Source: Streptomyces sp. A1136 (GTDB lineage: Bacteria > Actinomycetota > Actinomycetes > Streptomycetales > Streptomycetaceae). Taken from it: 34,078 bases of DNA. The translations under genes and the position numbers were made by a program. The notes below the pieces were generated by a model. It ran no database searches, was not told where the DNA came from, and saw only the letters and a list, made by a program, of their open reading frames with translations. Shown in pieces: positions 1-6,979 of the stretch; position 1 is the first letter of the stretch; each line of letters opens with the position of its first letter. The stretch covers positions 1 through 34,078 of the forward strand of contig NZ_SSBJ01000056.1 of the NCBI RefSeq assembly GCF_004795055.1, in the 5' to 3' direction.

Positions 1-691
1 TCGTCGCGCCCTCGCGCCGGGGCCCCGGGACCCGCGGGGGCCGCGCCGACTCCGGCGGCTGCACACCGAAGTCGGCGGCCGGACCCTCGTAGCGGGGCTC
101 CCACACACCCGGGCCCGACTCCGGCGGCTCCGCCACCAGGCGGGTGGTCGCGCCCTCGCGCCGGGGCCCCGGGACCCGCGGGGGCCGCGCCGGCTCCACC
201 GGCAGCGCCGAGAGGCGGGCCGTCAGGTCCCGGTGGCGGTCCGCCGCGCGGGCCGCGTCGTCCCGGAGCCATGCCCGCTCCCGCTCCCGCTCCCGCGCCG
301 ACTCCCGCTCCCCCGGCGCAGCGGGGACCCCGTCCGGTCGCGCCGTCAGGCTCGCCAGGGCCGCCTCCGCCGCCACCCGCTGCTCGGCGGCCCGGACCAG
401 CAGTTCCCGCAACTGCCGCGCGCCGCCCGGCGCGCGGTCCCACGCGGCGGCCGCCGCCTCCCGCAGTCCGGCGGCGTACCGCACCTCCCCCGCCGAGGCC
501 GCCGCGTCCAGCAGCAACGACTCCAACACGTCCCGGGGCGGGATCGCGGCCCCGTCCAGGCAGGCCCGCATCCCCTCCGGGTCCCGGCGCAGGAACTCCC
601 CGTACCAGCCCGATCCCGGGTCCAGTCTGCGGGCCAACCCGCGCAGGTACTGCGCGAGTTGACCGACCAGCAGCGAAGTCGCCGTGTCCAT
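1..691 (-). CDS. Partial conserved hypothetical protein, Ala/Arg/Glu-rich with repetitive Pro-rich C-terminal part
   Basis: I do not recognise this protein. It starts with MDTATSLLVGQLAQYLRG and reads without a stop to the left edge, so its C-terminus is missing. The first ~60 residues look folded (LARRLDPGSGWYGEFLRRDP, then an acidic stretch). Residues ~60-135 are alanine/arginine/glutamate-rich and probably helical or coiled coil, including a run of alternating Arg/Glu. Beyond residue ~165 it becomes Pro/Arg/Glu-rich and low-complexity, and repeats the segment RPPRVPGPRREGAT with a period of 48 residues. An in-frame ATG 18 bp upstream (position 709) is an alternative start; neither start has a convincing ribosome binding site. 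It lies downstream of the PPOX gene on the same strand (45-bp gap) and could be co-transcribed. The ORF is supported by strong third-position GC bias; function is unknown. Confidence 0.7.
   Translation of the reverse strand, partial: MDTATSLLVGQLAQYLRGLARRLDPGSGWYGEFLRRDPEGMRACLDGAAIPPRDVLESLLLDAAASAGEVRYAAGLREAAAAAWDRAPGGARQLRELLVRAAEQRVAAEAALASLTARPDGVPAAPGERESARERERERAWLRDDAARAADRHRDLTARLSALPVEPARPPRVPGPRREGATTRLVAEPPESGPGVWEPRYEGPAADFGVQPPESARPPRVPGPRREGAT
4..192. repeat. Two exact 45-bp direct repeats, 144 bp apart, inside the partial gene
   Basis: Positions 4-48 and 148-192 are identical (45 bp). The 144-bp period equals 48 codons, so the repeat is in frame and encodes RPPRVPGPRREGAT on the minus strand. 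A shorter copy of CGACTCCGGCGGCT (protein PPES) occurs at 47-60 and near 116-129. The exact nucleotide identity suggests recent duplication or continuing slippage or recombination, and the array may continue beyond the left edge. Confidence 0.9.
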
Positions 692-736
692 GCCCGCATT
701 GGACCCCATGCGTGTTACGGGCGGGCTACGGGAATC

Positions 737-1117
737 TCAAAGCTTGACGGCGATACCGGTGTGCGGGCGCTTGCCGCGCCGCGCCAGCGCGGCCGGCAGG
801 TCCACCACCCAGAACTGCCAGGTGTACTTGCGCGACATCAGCCCGCGCACCCGCCTCAACCCGCTCTCGTCCAGCAACCGCGCCTGCCCCTCCACGGCGA
901 CCGCACCCCGCGGTACGCGTCCGCGCACGTCGCAGGGGGCCACGGTGACCCGCCCGTTGTTGCGGATGCGCTTGACCTTCCACGAATCGCTGCGCGTCCA
1001 CACGTACAGCTCGCCCCCGTCGGCCACCGCCCACACGGGGGTGGCGACGGGGGTGCCGTCCTTGCGGAACGTGGTCAGACTGACGTACTTGCCCCGGCCG
1101 AGCTCCTCAACGGTCAT
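737..1117 (-). CDS. PPOX-class F420-dependent (or flavin/heme-binding) oxidoreductase, split-barrel fold
   Basis: A 126-residue protein of the pyridoxamine 5'-phosphate oxidase-like split-barrel family. The N-terminal part has the usual layout: a KYVSLTTFRKDGTPVATPVW strand pair, then ELYVWTRSDSWKVKRIRNN and RVTVAPCDVRG. These match the short actinobacterial PPOX proteins of the F420-binding group (FDOR-B-like), which commonly reduce substrates with F420H2 in the cytosol. The family also contains FMN- and heme-binding members, so the cofactor is inferred. The ATG at 1117 follows an AAGGTCGGGG-like ribosome binding site. The gene lies 23 bp downstream of the ggt stop on the same strand, so read-through from ggt is possible. 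No signal peptide or membrane segment is visible. Confidence 0.85.
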   Translation of the reverse strand: MTVEELGRGKYVSLTTFRKDGTPVATPVWAVADGGELYVWTRSDSWKVKRIRNNGRVTVAPCDVRGRVPRGAVAVEGQARLLDESGLRRVRGLMSRKYTWQFWVVDLPAALARRGKRPHTGIAVKL

Positions 1118-1140
1118 GCCCCGACCTTAGGCCCAGGCCC

Positions 1141-2943
1141 CTACGGACGCCCGTGCGGGTGTACGACCATCGCCGATCCCCCGCCCCGGCGGCTGGGCTC
1201 GGCCGCGGCCAGCCAGCGACCGTCCGGGAGGCGCTGGACGCCGGTGGCGGCGCCGATCTCCGGGTGCTGCCGGAAGGCGTGGCCGAGCGCCTCCAGCTGC
1301 GCGCGGACCGGGCTGTTCCACAGACCCGGTTCCAGCTCTGTGGTGCTCTGGTTGCGCTGGCTGGCGCGCGGCGCGGCGATGGCGTCGACCAGCGGCAGGC
1401 CCCGGTCCAGGTGCCCGAGCAGGGTCTGGAGCACGGTGGTGATGATGGTGGCGCCGCCCGGGGAGCCGACGGCCAGCACCGGGCTCCCGTCCCGCAGGAC
1501 GATGGTCGGCGAGATGGACGAACGCGGCCGCTTGCCCGGGCCGGGCAGGTTCGGGTCCGGGACGCCTGGGGCGGCGGGCGCGAAGGAGAAGTCGGTCAGT
1601 TCGTTGTTGAGCAGGAAGCCGCGGCCCGGGACGGTGATGGCGCTGCCGCCGGTGGATTCGATGGTCAGCGTGTAGGAGACCACGTTGCCCCAGCGGTCGG
1701 CGACCGTGAGGTGGGTGGTGTTCTCGCCCTCGTACGTGGTGGGCGCGGCCGGCCCGGATGCGGCGCACGGGGCCGGGTGGCGCGGGTCGCCGGGGGCGAG
1801 CGGGCTGGTGAGGGCCCGGTCCGGGGTGATCAGGCAGGCCCGGCTGTCGGCGTACCGCTGGGAGAGCAGCTCACGGGTGGGGACCTGTTCGGCGGCCGGG
1901 TCGCCGACCCAGCGGCCCCGGTCGGCGAAGGAGATGCGCGACGCCTCGATGAAGCGGTGCAGGTACTGCGTTTCGGACAGACCCCGCAGGTCCGTGCCTT
2001 CCAGGATGTTCAGCGCCTCGCCGACGGTGGTTCCGCCGGAGGAGGAGGGGGCGATGCTGTAGACGTCGAGGCCCCGGTATCGCACCCGGGTGGGGGCCTG
2101 CCGCTTGGTCGCGTAGGCCCGCAGGTCCTCGGAGCTCAGGTCGCCGGGGCGGACGGTGCGGGTGGCGGCCGGGCTCACGGGGGGCTTGCGGACCGCGTGG
2201 ACGATGTCCTCGGCGAGCGGGCCCCGGTAGACGGCGCCGGCGCCCTTGCGGCCGATTTCGGCGTAGGTGGCCGCCAGGTCAGGGTTCTTGAAGGTGGAGC
2301 CGACGACCGGCAGCGCCCCTCCCGGCAGGAACAGCTTCGCCGTGTCCGGGAAGTCCTTGAAGCGGTCCTGGTTGAGCTCGGTCTGCGCCCGGAAGGTGGA
2401 GTCGACGGTGAAACCGTCCCGGGCGAGCTTCTCCGCGGGCTTCAGGAGCTGCCCCAGTGGCCGGGTGCCCCAGGCGTCCAGGGCGCTCTTCCAGGTCGCC
2501 GGGGTGCCGGGGACGCCGACACCGCGACCGCTGGTCTGGCCCTCGGCGAAGGGGATGGGGACGCCGTTCTCCTGGAACAGGGTGGCGGTGGCGGTCGCCG
2601 GGGCGGTCTCGCGCCCGTCGATGGTCTCCACCCGGTGGGAGGCGGCGTCGTAGAAGACGAAGTAACCGCCGCCGCCGATCCCGGCGGAGTACGGCTCGGT
2701 GACCCCGAGCGCGGCGGCGGTGGCGACCGCGGCGTCCACGGCGTTGCCGCCCGAGCGCAGCACCGCGATGCCGGCCGCCGAGGCGTCGGCGTCGACACTG
2801 GCGACGGCCCCGCCGTAGCCGACTGCGACCGGGACCTTCGCGGGAGCGTCGGCCGCGGCCGACGGCGGTGCGGCGGCTCCGGTGGACACCAGCGCCCCGG
2901 CGAGGGCGACGAGCGCGAACTGACGTGCGGCGGGACGACGCAT
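1141..2943 (-). CDS. ggt: Secreted gamma-glutamyltransferase / glutathione hydrolase
   Basis: A 600-residue precursor of gamma-glutamyltranspeptidase, an N-terminal nucleophile hydrolase that cleaves gamma-glutamyl bonds of glutathione and related compounds outside the cytoplasm. The start at 2943 is chosen because a strong GGAGG lies 5 bp upstream and gives an immediate Sec signal peptide (MRRPAARQFALVALAGALVS, cleavage near Ala-Ala-Asp around residue 30). The large subunit contains the GGIGGGGYFVF-type region and DGRETAPA. The autoprocessing site is N-TTHLTVADRWGNVVS, with the nucleophile Thr409 at the start of the small subunit. The small subunit carries GRGFLLNNELTDF, KRPRSSISPTIV (substrate-binding Ser-Ser) and GSPGGATI, all typical of active enzymes. 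Length is normal for the family. A -10/-35 pair upstream supports an independent promoter. Confidence 0.95.
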   Translation of the reverse strand: MRRPAARQFALVALAGALVSTGAAAPPSAAADAPAKVPVAVGYGGAVASVDADASAAGIAVLRSGGNAVDAAVATAAALGVTEPYSAGIGGGGYFVFYDAASHRVETIDGRETAPATATATLFQENGVPIPFAEGQTSGRGVGVPGTPATWKSALDAWGTRPLGQLLKPAEKLARDGFTVDSTFRAQTELNQDRFKDFPDTAKLFLPGGALPVVGSTFKNPDLAATYAEIGRKGAGAVYRGPLAEDIVHAVRKPPVSPAATRTVRPGDLSSEDLRAYATKRQAPTRVRYRGLDVYSIAPSSSGGTTVGEALNILEGTDLRGLSETQYLHRFIEASRISFADRGRWVGDPAAEQVPTRELLSQRYADSRACLITPDRALTSPLAPGDPRHPAPCAASGPAAPTTYEGENTTHLTVADRWGNVVSYTLTIESTGGSAITVPGRGFLLNNELTDFSFAPAAPGVPDPNLPGPGKRPRSSISPTIVLRDGSPVLAVGSPGGATIITTVLQTLLGHLDRGLPLVDAIAAPRASQRNQSTTELEPGLWNSPVRAQLEALGHAFRQHPEIGAATGVQRLPDGRWLAAAEPSRRGGGSAMVVHPHGRP

Positions 2944-2996
2944 CCGTACCTCCAGTCGACAGCCCGTCAGATCCCCTGTGACGGGCCCGGTCCGGC

Positions 2997-3026
2997 ACTG
3001 TAGCTTCACCGCACCCCCCACGTCAG
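2997..3026 (-). promoter_or_regulatory. Candidate sigma-70-type promoter for ggt
   Basis: On the minus strand CTGACG (3026-3021) is followed by 18 bp and TACAGT (3002-2997), close to the Streptomyces HrdB pattern TTGACN-17/18-TANNNT. The predicted start would be near 2990, leaving about 47 nt of leader with the GGAGG site. Inference from sequence only. Confidence 0.5.
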
Positions 3027-3043
3027 GACCGCCCGGGGCGGGT

Positions 3044-3057
3044 TAACATCCGCGCCA
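3044..3057 (+). promoter_or_regulatory. Candidate -10 element of a leaderless promoter
   Basis: TAACAT (3044-3049) fits TANNNT and ends 7 bp before the ATG at 3057, so the predicted transcript starts at or next to the start codon. There is no Shine-Dalgarno sequence in front of that ATG. Both facts fit a leaderless mRNA, common in Streptomyces. The -35 region is not recognisable and would overlap that of the divergent ggt promoter. Confidence 0.45.
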
Positions 3058-3782
3058 TGAACGACGACGTGCGCAACATCGTGCTCGGAGTGGTGGCCAC
3101 CGCCATCAGCGGGGGCTTCGGCTGGTTCTCCCGGACGTACCTGTGGCGCCGCACACTGCGCCGCAAGCAGGCCTTCTTCGGGCTGCCCAGCGGCTCGGAC
3201 TGCGTGTTCGTGGTCAACCGTCAGATGGGCGGCACGGAGGGGTCGGTGCACCGCAACGACGCCTTCGCGCTGCTGGAGATATCCGCGCTGATCAAGGACT
3301 GCTCGGCGAACCTGCGGATCGTCTCCCACGACACGGCCCGTCAGGGGTTCGGGGAACGGGCCGAGTTCTGTGTGGGCGGTCCGGTCTCCAACGCGCGCAC
3401 GGCCGCGCACCTGGCCTCCATGCTGCCGGGCGTGCTGGTCGACCACTCCGTCGAGGCGGGCCCCGACCGGGGCGCGATCCGGGTCGGCGAGGACACGTTC
3501 CGCTGGGACAAGGGCCGGGTGGACCACGTGCTGCTGGCCCGGCTGACGACGGGGCCGGGGACCCGGCCGGTGTTCCTGATCTCCGGGCAGACCGCGATCA
3601 GCAACCAGGCGGGGGCGCGGTACCTGGCCCGCCACCATCGGGCGCTGGCCCGCAAGTACGGCAACGACTCCTTCTGCGTGATCCTCAAGGTGATCAACTC
3701 GGACGCCTACGGCCCGGACGTGGTCGAGCTGCTGGCCGACGTCACGCGCGCGGCGCGGACACCCGCAGCGGCAGCCGCGTGA
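3057..3782 (+). CDS. Conserved membrane-anchored protein of unknown function with GGPxSN motif
   Basis: A 241-residue protein I cannot assign to a named family. Residues ~5-25 form one hydrophobic segment followed by WRRTLRRK, so the bulk is expected in the cytoplasm with an N-terminal anchor. The soluble part alternates strands and helices. It has GGPVSN at residues 107-112 and GQTAISNQAG at 177-186, each beside a predicted strand (EFCV, PVFLI). This layout suggests a Rossmann-like ligand-binding domain, an inference only; I see no catalytic signature. The C-terminus ends in an Ala-rich tail. No ribosome binding site precedes the ATG, and a -10-like TAACAT 7 bp upstream suggests a leaderless transcript. 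The last 41 bp overlap the 3' end of the convergent P450 gene. Confidence 0.75.
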   Translation: MNDDVRNIVLGVVATAISGGFGWFSRTYLWRRTLRRKQAFFGLPSGSDCVFVVNRQMGGTEGSVHRNDAFALLEISALIKDCSANLRIVSHDTARQGFGERAEFCVGGPVSNARTAAHLASMLPGVLVDHSVEAGPDRGAIRVGEDTFRWDKGRVDHVLLARLTTGPGTRPVFLISGQTAISNQAGARYLARHHRALARKYGNDSFCVILKVINSDAYGPDVVELLADVTRAARTPAAAAA

Positions 3783-5049
3783 CCCCGTTGATGAAGTTGG
3801 ACACCAACCGCCTCGGCGCTCCCGCCGGTTCGGGAACGGGCATGAGTTCGCGCCACTGCTCGTAGAGGGTCCGCAGTTGGAGCCGGGCGAAGTGGGCGCC
3901 CAGGCAGACGTGCGGGCCGTCGCCGAAGGAGACGTGCGGGTTGGGCCACCGGTCGAGGTCCAGGCGGTCGGGTGCGCGGAAGACCCGTTCGTCGTGGTTG
4001 GCGGAGGCGTGGAAGACCACCACCTTGTCACCGGCGCGGATCGGTTGCCCGGCGAGCACGGTGTCGACGGCCGCGGTGCGGCGGAAGCTGAGCACCGGCG
4101 GGTGGACGCGCAGGAGTTCCTCCACCGCGCGCTCCATGGGCACGTCGCCCCGGGCCAGTCGACGGTAGGCGTCCGGGGCGCCGGCCAGGGCGAGCAGACC
4201 GCCGGGCGCCGCGCCGCGCACCGTGTCGTTTCCGGCCACGGTCAGCAGGAAGAAGAACATCTCCAGCTCGCCCGGGGCCAGGCCCGCTTCGGCGAGGGCC
4301 GTCATCACGTCCCCGCCGGGGTGGGCCCTTTTGTGCGCGGCCAGTTCGCGGGCGTAGTCGAACATCTCGCCGAGCAGTGCCGGGGAGCGGGGGTTGAGCG
4401 GTTTCCCGTCGGGGCCGCGCAGCGGGGCGGGCGTGTCCTCGGGGTCCTGGTAGCCGATGACCCGCACGGTCCAGTCGAGCAGCAGGCCCCGGTCCGACGC
4501 CGGGACGCCCAGCAGGTCGGTCAGGTTGAGCAGGGCGTACTCGTCGGTGACGGCGGTGACGACATCGGCCACGCCGTCCACGGCCCCCTCGCGGGCCGCG
4601 CACAGCAGGGCCCGGGCGCGGGCGCGCACCCGGTCGGCGAAGGCGTCGACCCGGGCGGGGGTGAAGGCCCGGGCGACGAGCCGGCGCAACCGCCCGTGCG
4701 ACGCGGGTGTCTCCCCGGGCGCGCCGGAGCGGGGGGACGGGTCCTGGTTGAGCATGGTGCGCCGCAGGAACGGCAGGTCGGCCGGGTCGGGGTCGCGGAT
4801 CTGGGTGGCGCCCAGCCATGAGGAGTACCTGGCGTGGTCACGCAGGACCCGTACGGTGTCGGCGTGTCGGGTGACGGCCCAGAACCCGGGGCCGGCGGGC
4901 CAGCCCAGGACCTCCGGCTCGGGCTGCCACGCCACCGGGTGTCGCTCGCGCAGCGTCCGGTAGCGCTCGTGCGGGATGCCCGCGGCGTAGAGGCGGGGGT
5001 CGAAGACGTCGGGGGCGTCGTCGACGCCGCGCGCGGGGGCGTCGGTCAT
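3742..5049 (-). CDS. Cytochrome P450, CYP124/125/142-like
   Basis: A 435-residue soluble bacterial P450 with all core motifs. The I-helix oxygen-activation motif AGNDT is at residues 272-276, the K-helix ExxR is EELLR in the VEELLRVHPP segment, and the heme-ligand loop FGDGPHVCLG has Cys382 as thiolate ligand. The sequences VVFHASANHDERVF and SNFINGVTRLPLR resemble actinobacterial CYP124/CYP125/CYP142 enzymes, which hydroxylate methyl-branched lipids or steroid side chains; the substrate here is not deducible. No ferredoxin or ferredoxin reductase gene is adjacent, so redox partners must come from elsewhere. It lies 47 bp downstream of the murJ-like gene, separated by a strong hairpin. Its 3' end overlaps the convergent gene at 3057-3782 by 41 bp. 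Only a weak ribosome binding site precedes the ATG. Confidence 0.93.
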   Translation of the reverse strand: MTDAPARGVDDAPDVFDPRLYAAGIPHERYRTLRERHPVAWQPEPEVLGWPAGPGFWAVTRHADTVRVLRDHARYSSWLGATQIRDPDPADLPFLRRTMLNQDPSPRSGAPGETPASHGRLRRLVARAFTPARVDAFADRVRARARALLCAAREGAVDGVADVVTAVTDEYALLNLTDLLGVPASDRGLLLDWTVRVIGYQDPEDTPAPLRGPDGKPLNPRSPALLGEMFDYARELAAHKRAHPGGDVMTALAEAGLAPGELEMFFFLLTVAGNDTVRGAAPGGLLALAGAPDAYRRLARGDVPMERAVEELLRVHPPVLSFRRTAAVDTVLAGQPIRAGDKVVVFHASANHDERVFRAPDRLDLDRWPNPHVSFGDGPHVCLGAHFARLQLRTLYEQWRELMPVPEPAGAPRRLVSNFINGVTRLPLRVSAPRA

Positions 5050-5064
5050 GGCGCCTACGGTGGC

Positions 5065-5097
5065 GCCCGCGCCCCCTCCCCGCAAGGGGGCGCGGGC
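5065..5097 (-). terminator. GC-rich hairpin directly after the murJ stop codon
   Basis: Arms 5065-5076 (GCCCGCGCCCCC) and 5086-5097 pair perfectly over 12 bp, extended by T77-A85, around a 7-nt loop. The hairpin abuts the murJ TAG codon and lies 16 bp before the P450 start. A U-tract is absent, as is usual in Streptomyces. It could terminate or attenuate read-through from murJ into the P450 gene. Confidence 0.6.
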
Positions 5098-6785
5098 TAC
5101 CCCTCGCGCGGCTTGCGGCGCAGGGCCGCCGTCAGGGCGCTGATCTCCGTCAGGCGCAGGGGCTTGGCCAGGAGGAGGACGACGAGGATGAGCACCGCGG
5201 TCCCCGCGCCGGTGGCGGCGAACCGGCCGGCCGCCTCGCAGGCGCGGGCGGCGGCGTATCCGGCGGCGGCCGCGGGCAGGCAGGCCGCCAGCAGTCGCAG
5301 GTGGGTGCCGACCGCCGTGCCGTCGCGCCCGGCGCCGCCCGGGGTGCGCGGGCCGAGCCGTCGGGCGAGGGCGAGGGCGGTGACCGCGGCGCCCGCGGTG
5401 AAGGCCACCGACGAGGCGGCGGCCATGCCGGTCACGATCCAGCGCAGGGGAAGCGCCTCGTAGGCGGTGTAGGAGAGACCGGCGTTGAGGGCGACGATGA
5501 CCAGGTTCAGGAGGAACGGGGTCCGGGTGTCGCCGAGCGCGTAGAAGCCGCGCGAGAGGACGTACTGGGCGCAGAAGGCGATCAGGCCGGGCGCGAACGC
5601 CACGAGTATCCCCGCCATCACCTCGGCGTCGGCGGCCTTGACCTCTCCGTACCGGAAGACACAGGCCGTGAGCCAGGGGGCGAGCGCCGCGAACAGCGCG
5701 GCGGCGGGCACGATCAGCGCGGCGCCGGTGCGCAGGGCGTAGGAGACGTCGCGTCGGACGGCGCCGAGGTCGCCCGAGGCCGCCGCGGAACTCATGCGGG
5801 GCATCAGGGCGGTGACCAGGGAGACGGTGACGATGCCCTGCGGGACGATCCACAGCTGGTAGGCGTTGGTGTAGGCGACGTAGCCGGCGCCGCCCGCGAC
5901 ACCGGCGCCCTCGGCGAGTTTCCCGGCGGTGGTGGAGAGCCGGGTCACGACCCAGTAGGCGAACTGGTTGGCGAGGACCAGCAGGACCAGCCAGCCGGCG
6001 TTGCGCAGGGGGCGGCCGAGGCCGCTGCCGCGCCAGTCGAAGCGCGGGCGCCAGCGGAAGCCGGCGGAGCGCAGGGACGGGATCAGGGCGATGGCCTGGA
6101 TGACGATGCCCGCGGTGGTGCCGATGCCGAACAGCCGGGTCTCGCCGGAGGTGAAGCCCGCGCCCCTGTGCTGCGAGAAGGCGAGGAACAGCCCGAACAC
6201 CGCGATGATCACGAGGTTGTTGAGGACCGGGGTCCACATCATCGCCCCGAACTTCCCCCGGGCGTTCAGCACTTGCCCGAGCAGGGTGAACATCCCGTAG
6301 AAGAATATCTGCGGCAGGCAGAACCGGGCCAGGGCCACGGTGGAGTCCACCTCGGCCGGCGTGTACGCGGAGGGCGTGTACGCGGAGATGATCGCCGGGG
6401 CGGCCACGACGGCCACGGCGGTCAACGTGAGGAGCGCGACGGTACAGGCGGTGAGCAGCCGGTCGGTGTAGGCGGTCCCGCCGTCCGGGTCCTCACGGGC
6501 GGCCTTGACCAGTTCGGGCACGAAGACGGCGTTGAGCGCGCCGCCGATCAGCAGCATGTAGAGGATGTTGGGGACGGTGTTGGCCACGGCGTAGCCGTCG
6601 CCGCGGATCTGGGTTCCGAGGGCCGCGAGGACGACGGCGGAGCGGACGAAGCCGGTGGCGCGGGAGACGATCGAGCCGGCTGCCATGAGGGCGCCGCTGC
6701 GCCGCACCGACGTCTGTCGCCCCGGGTTCTTCGGAGGCGCGTCGTCGCGGTGTCGGGTGAGGGCCGGCGACCCGGCGGCCGTCAC
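5097..6785 (-). CDS. murJ: MurJ-family lipid II flippase (MviN-like integral membrane protein)
   Basis: A polytopic membrane protein of the MOP superfamily, MurJ branch. These proteins flip the peptidoglycan precursor lipid II across the cytoplasmic membrane. The conserved N-terminal block is present (SIVSRATGFVRSAVVLAALG, then GDGYAVANTVPNILY and GGALNAVFVPEL), as is QIFFYGMFTLLGQVLNARGKF near the middle and SRGFYALGDTRTPF towards the C-terminus, with about 14 hydrophobic segments. I chose the GTG at 6785, giving 562 residues. The frame is open to a GTG at 6875 (592 residues) and neither start has a clear ribosome binding site; the extra residues are Arg/Pro-rich. It lacks the long cytoplasmic N-terminal region often seen in the oriC-proximal Streptomyces MviN, so it may be a second paralogue (inference). 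Confidence 0.88.
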   Translation of the reverse strand: MTAAGSPALTRHRDDAPPKNPGRQTSVRRSGALMAAGSIVSRATGFVRSAVVLAALGTQIRGDGYAVANTVPNILYMLLIGGALNAVFVPELVKAAREDPDGGTAYTDRLLTACTVALLTLTAVAVVAAPAIISAYTPSAYTPAEVDSTVALARFCLPQIFFYGMFTLLGQVLNARGKFGAMMWTPVLNNLVIIAVFGLFLAFSQHRGAGFTSGETRLFGIGTTAGIVIQAIALIPSLRSAGFRWRPRFDWRGSGLGRPLRNAGWLVLLVLANQFAYWVVTRLSTTAGKLAEGAGVAGGAGYVAYTNAYQLWIVPQGIVTVSLVTALMPRMSSAAASGDLGAVRRDVSYALRTGAALIVPAAALFAALAPWLTACVFRYGEVKAADAEVMAGILVAFAPGLIAFCAQYVLSRGFYALGDTRTPFLLNLVIVALNAGLSYTAYEALPLRWIVTGMAAASSVAFTAGAAVTALALARRLGPRTPGGAGRDGTAVGTHLRLLAACLPAAAAGYAAARACEAAGRFAATGAGTAVLILVVLLLAKPLRLTEISALTAALRRKPREG

Positions 6786-6850
6786 CGGCCGCTCGTGTCG
6801 GCGTACTGGTCCATCAGGAGGTCCCCGCTCTGTCGTCGATCGGCGACGAG

Positions 6851-6940
6851 GGTAACCCGAGGCCACTGTTGACACGAAGTCAATCGTTACCGGTACGTAA
6901 CTTACTCACGGGTTACCTCCGGTAAGCCGCTCCCGTTACC
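6851..6940. promoter_or_regulatory. Cluster of GTTAC/GTAAC boxes between divergent murJ and hydrolase genes
   Basis: Several copies of GTTAC or its complement occur within 90 bp: GGTAAC 6851-6856, GTTACCGGTACGTAAC 6886-6901 (inverted arms GTTAC/GTAAC), GGTTACC 6911-6917 facing GGTAA 6921-6925 (arms TTACC and GGTAA, 3-bp spacer), and GTTACC 6935-6940. A consensus-like TTGACA lies at 6869-6874 on the plus strand, but no -10 at normal spacing is clear. The arrangement looks like a multi-site operator; the binding protein is unknown. Confidence 0.5.
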
Positions 6941-6979
6941 GTCGGCACACTTTGTCACCGGCGTACGCGAGGAGCATCG

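Noticed and set aside
4..192. The 45-bp repeats considered as mobile-element ends or a CRISPR-like array
   Set aside because: They are direct, in frame with a coding sequence, only two copies, and without spacer-like unique sequences or a transposase.
233..1675. A 480-codon plus-strand open frame through the partial gene, PPOX and ggt
   Set aside because: It is antisense to three recognisable genes, its product is Arg/Pro/Gly-rich with no family features, and it exists only because of the high GC content.
1153..3003. A 616-codon plus-strand frame opposite ggt
   Set aside because: The complementary strand encodes an intact gamma-glutamyltransferase with all catalytic motifs; this frame gives a Gly/Arg/Val-rich product without domains.
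5301..6872. A 523-codon plus-strand frame opposite the murJ-like gene
   Set aside because: The minus strand encodes a clear MurJ-family membrane protein; this frame is an antisense shadow rich in Gly/Arg/Glu.
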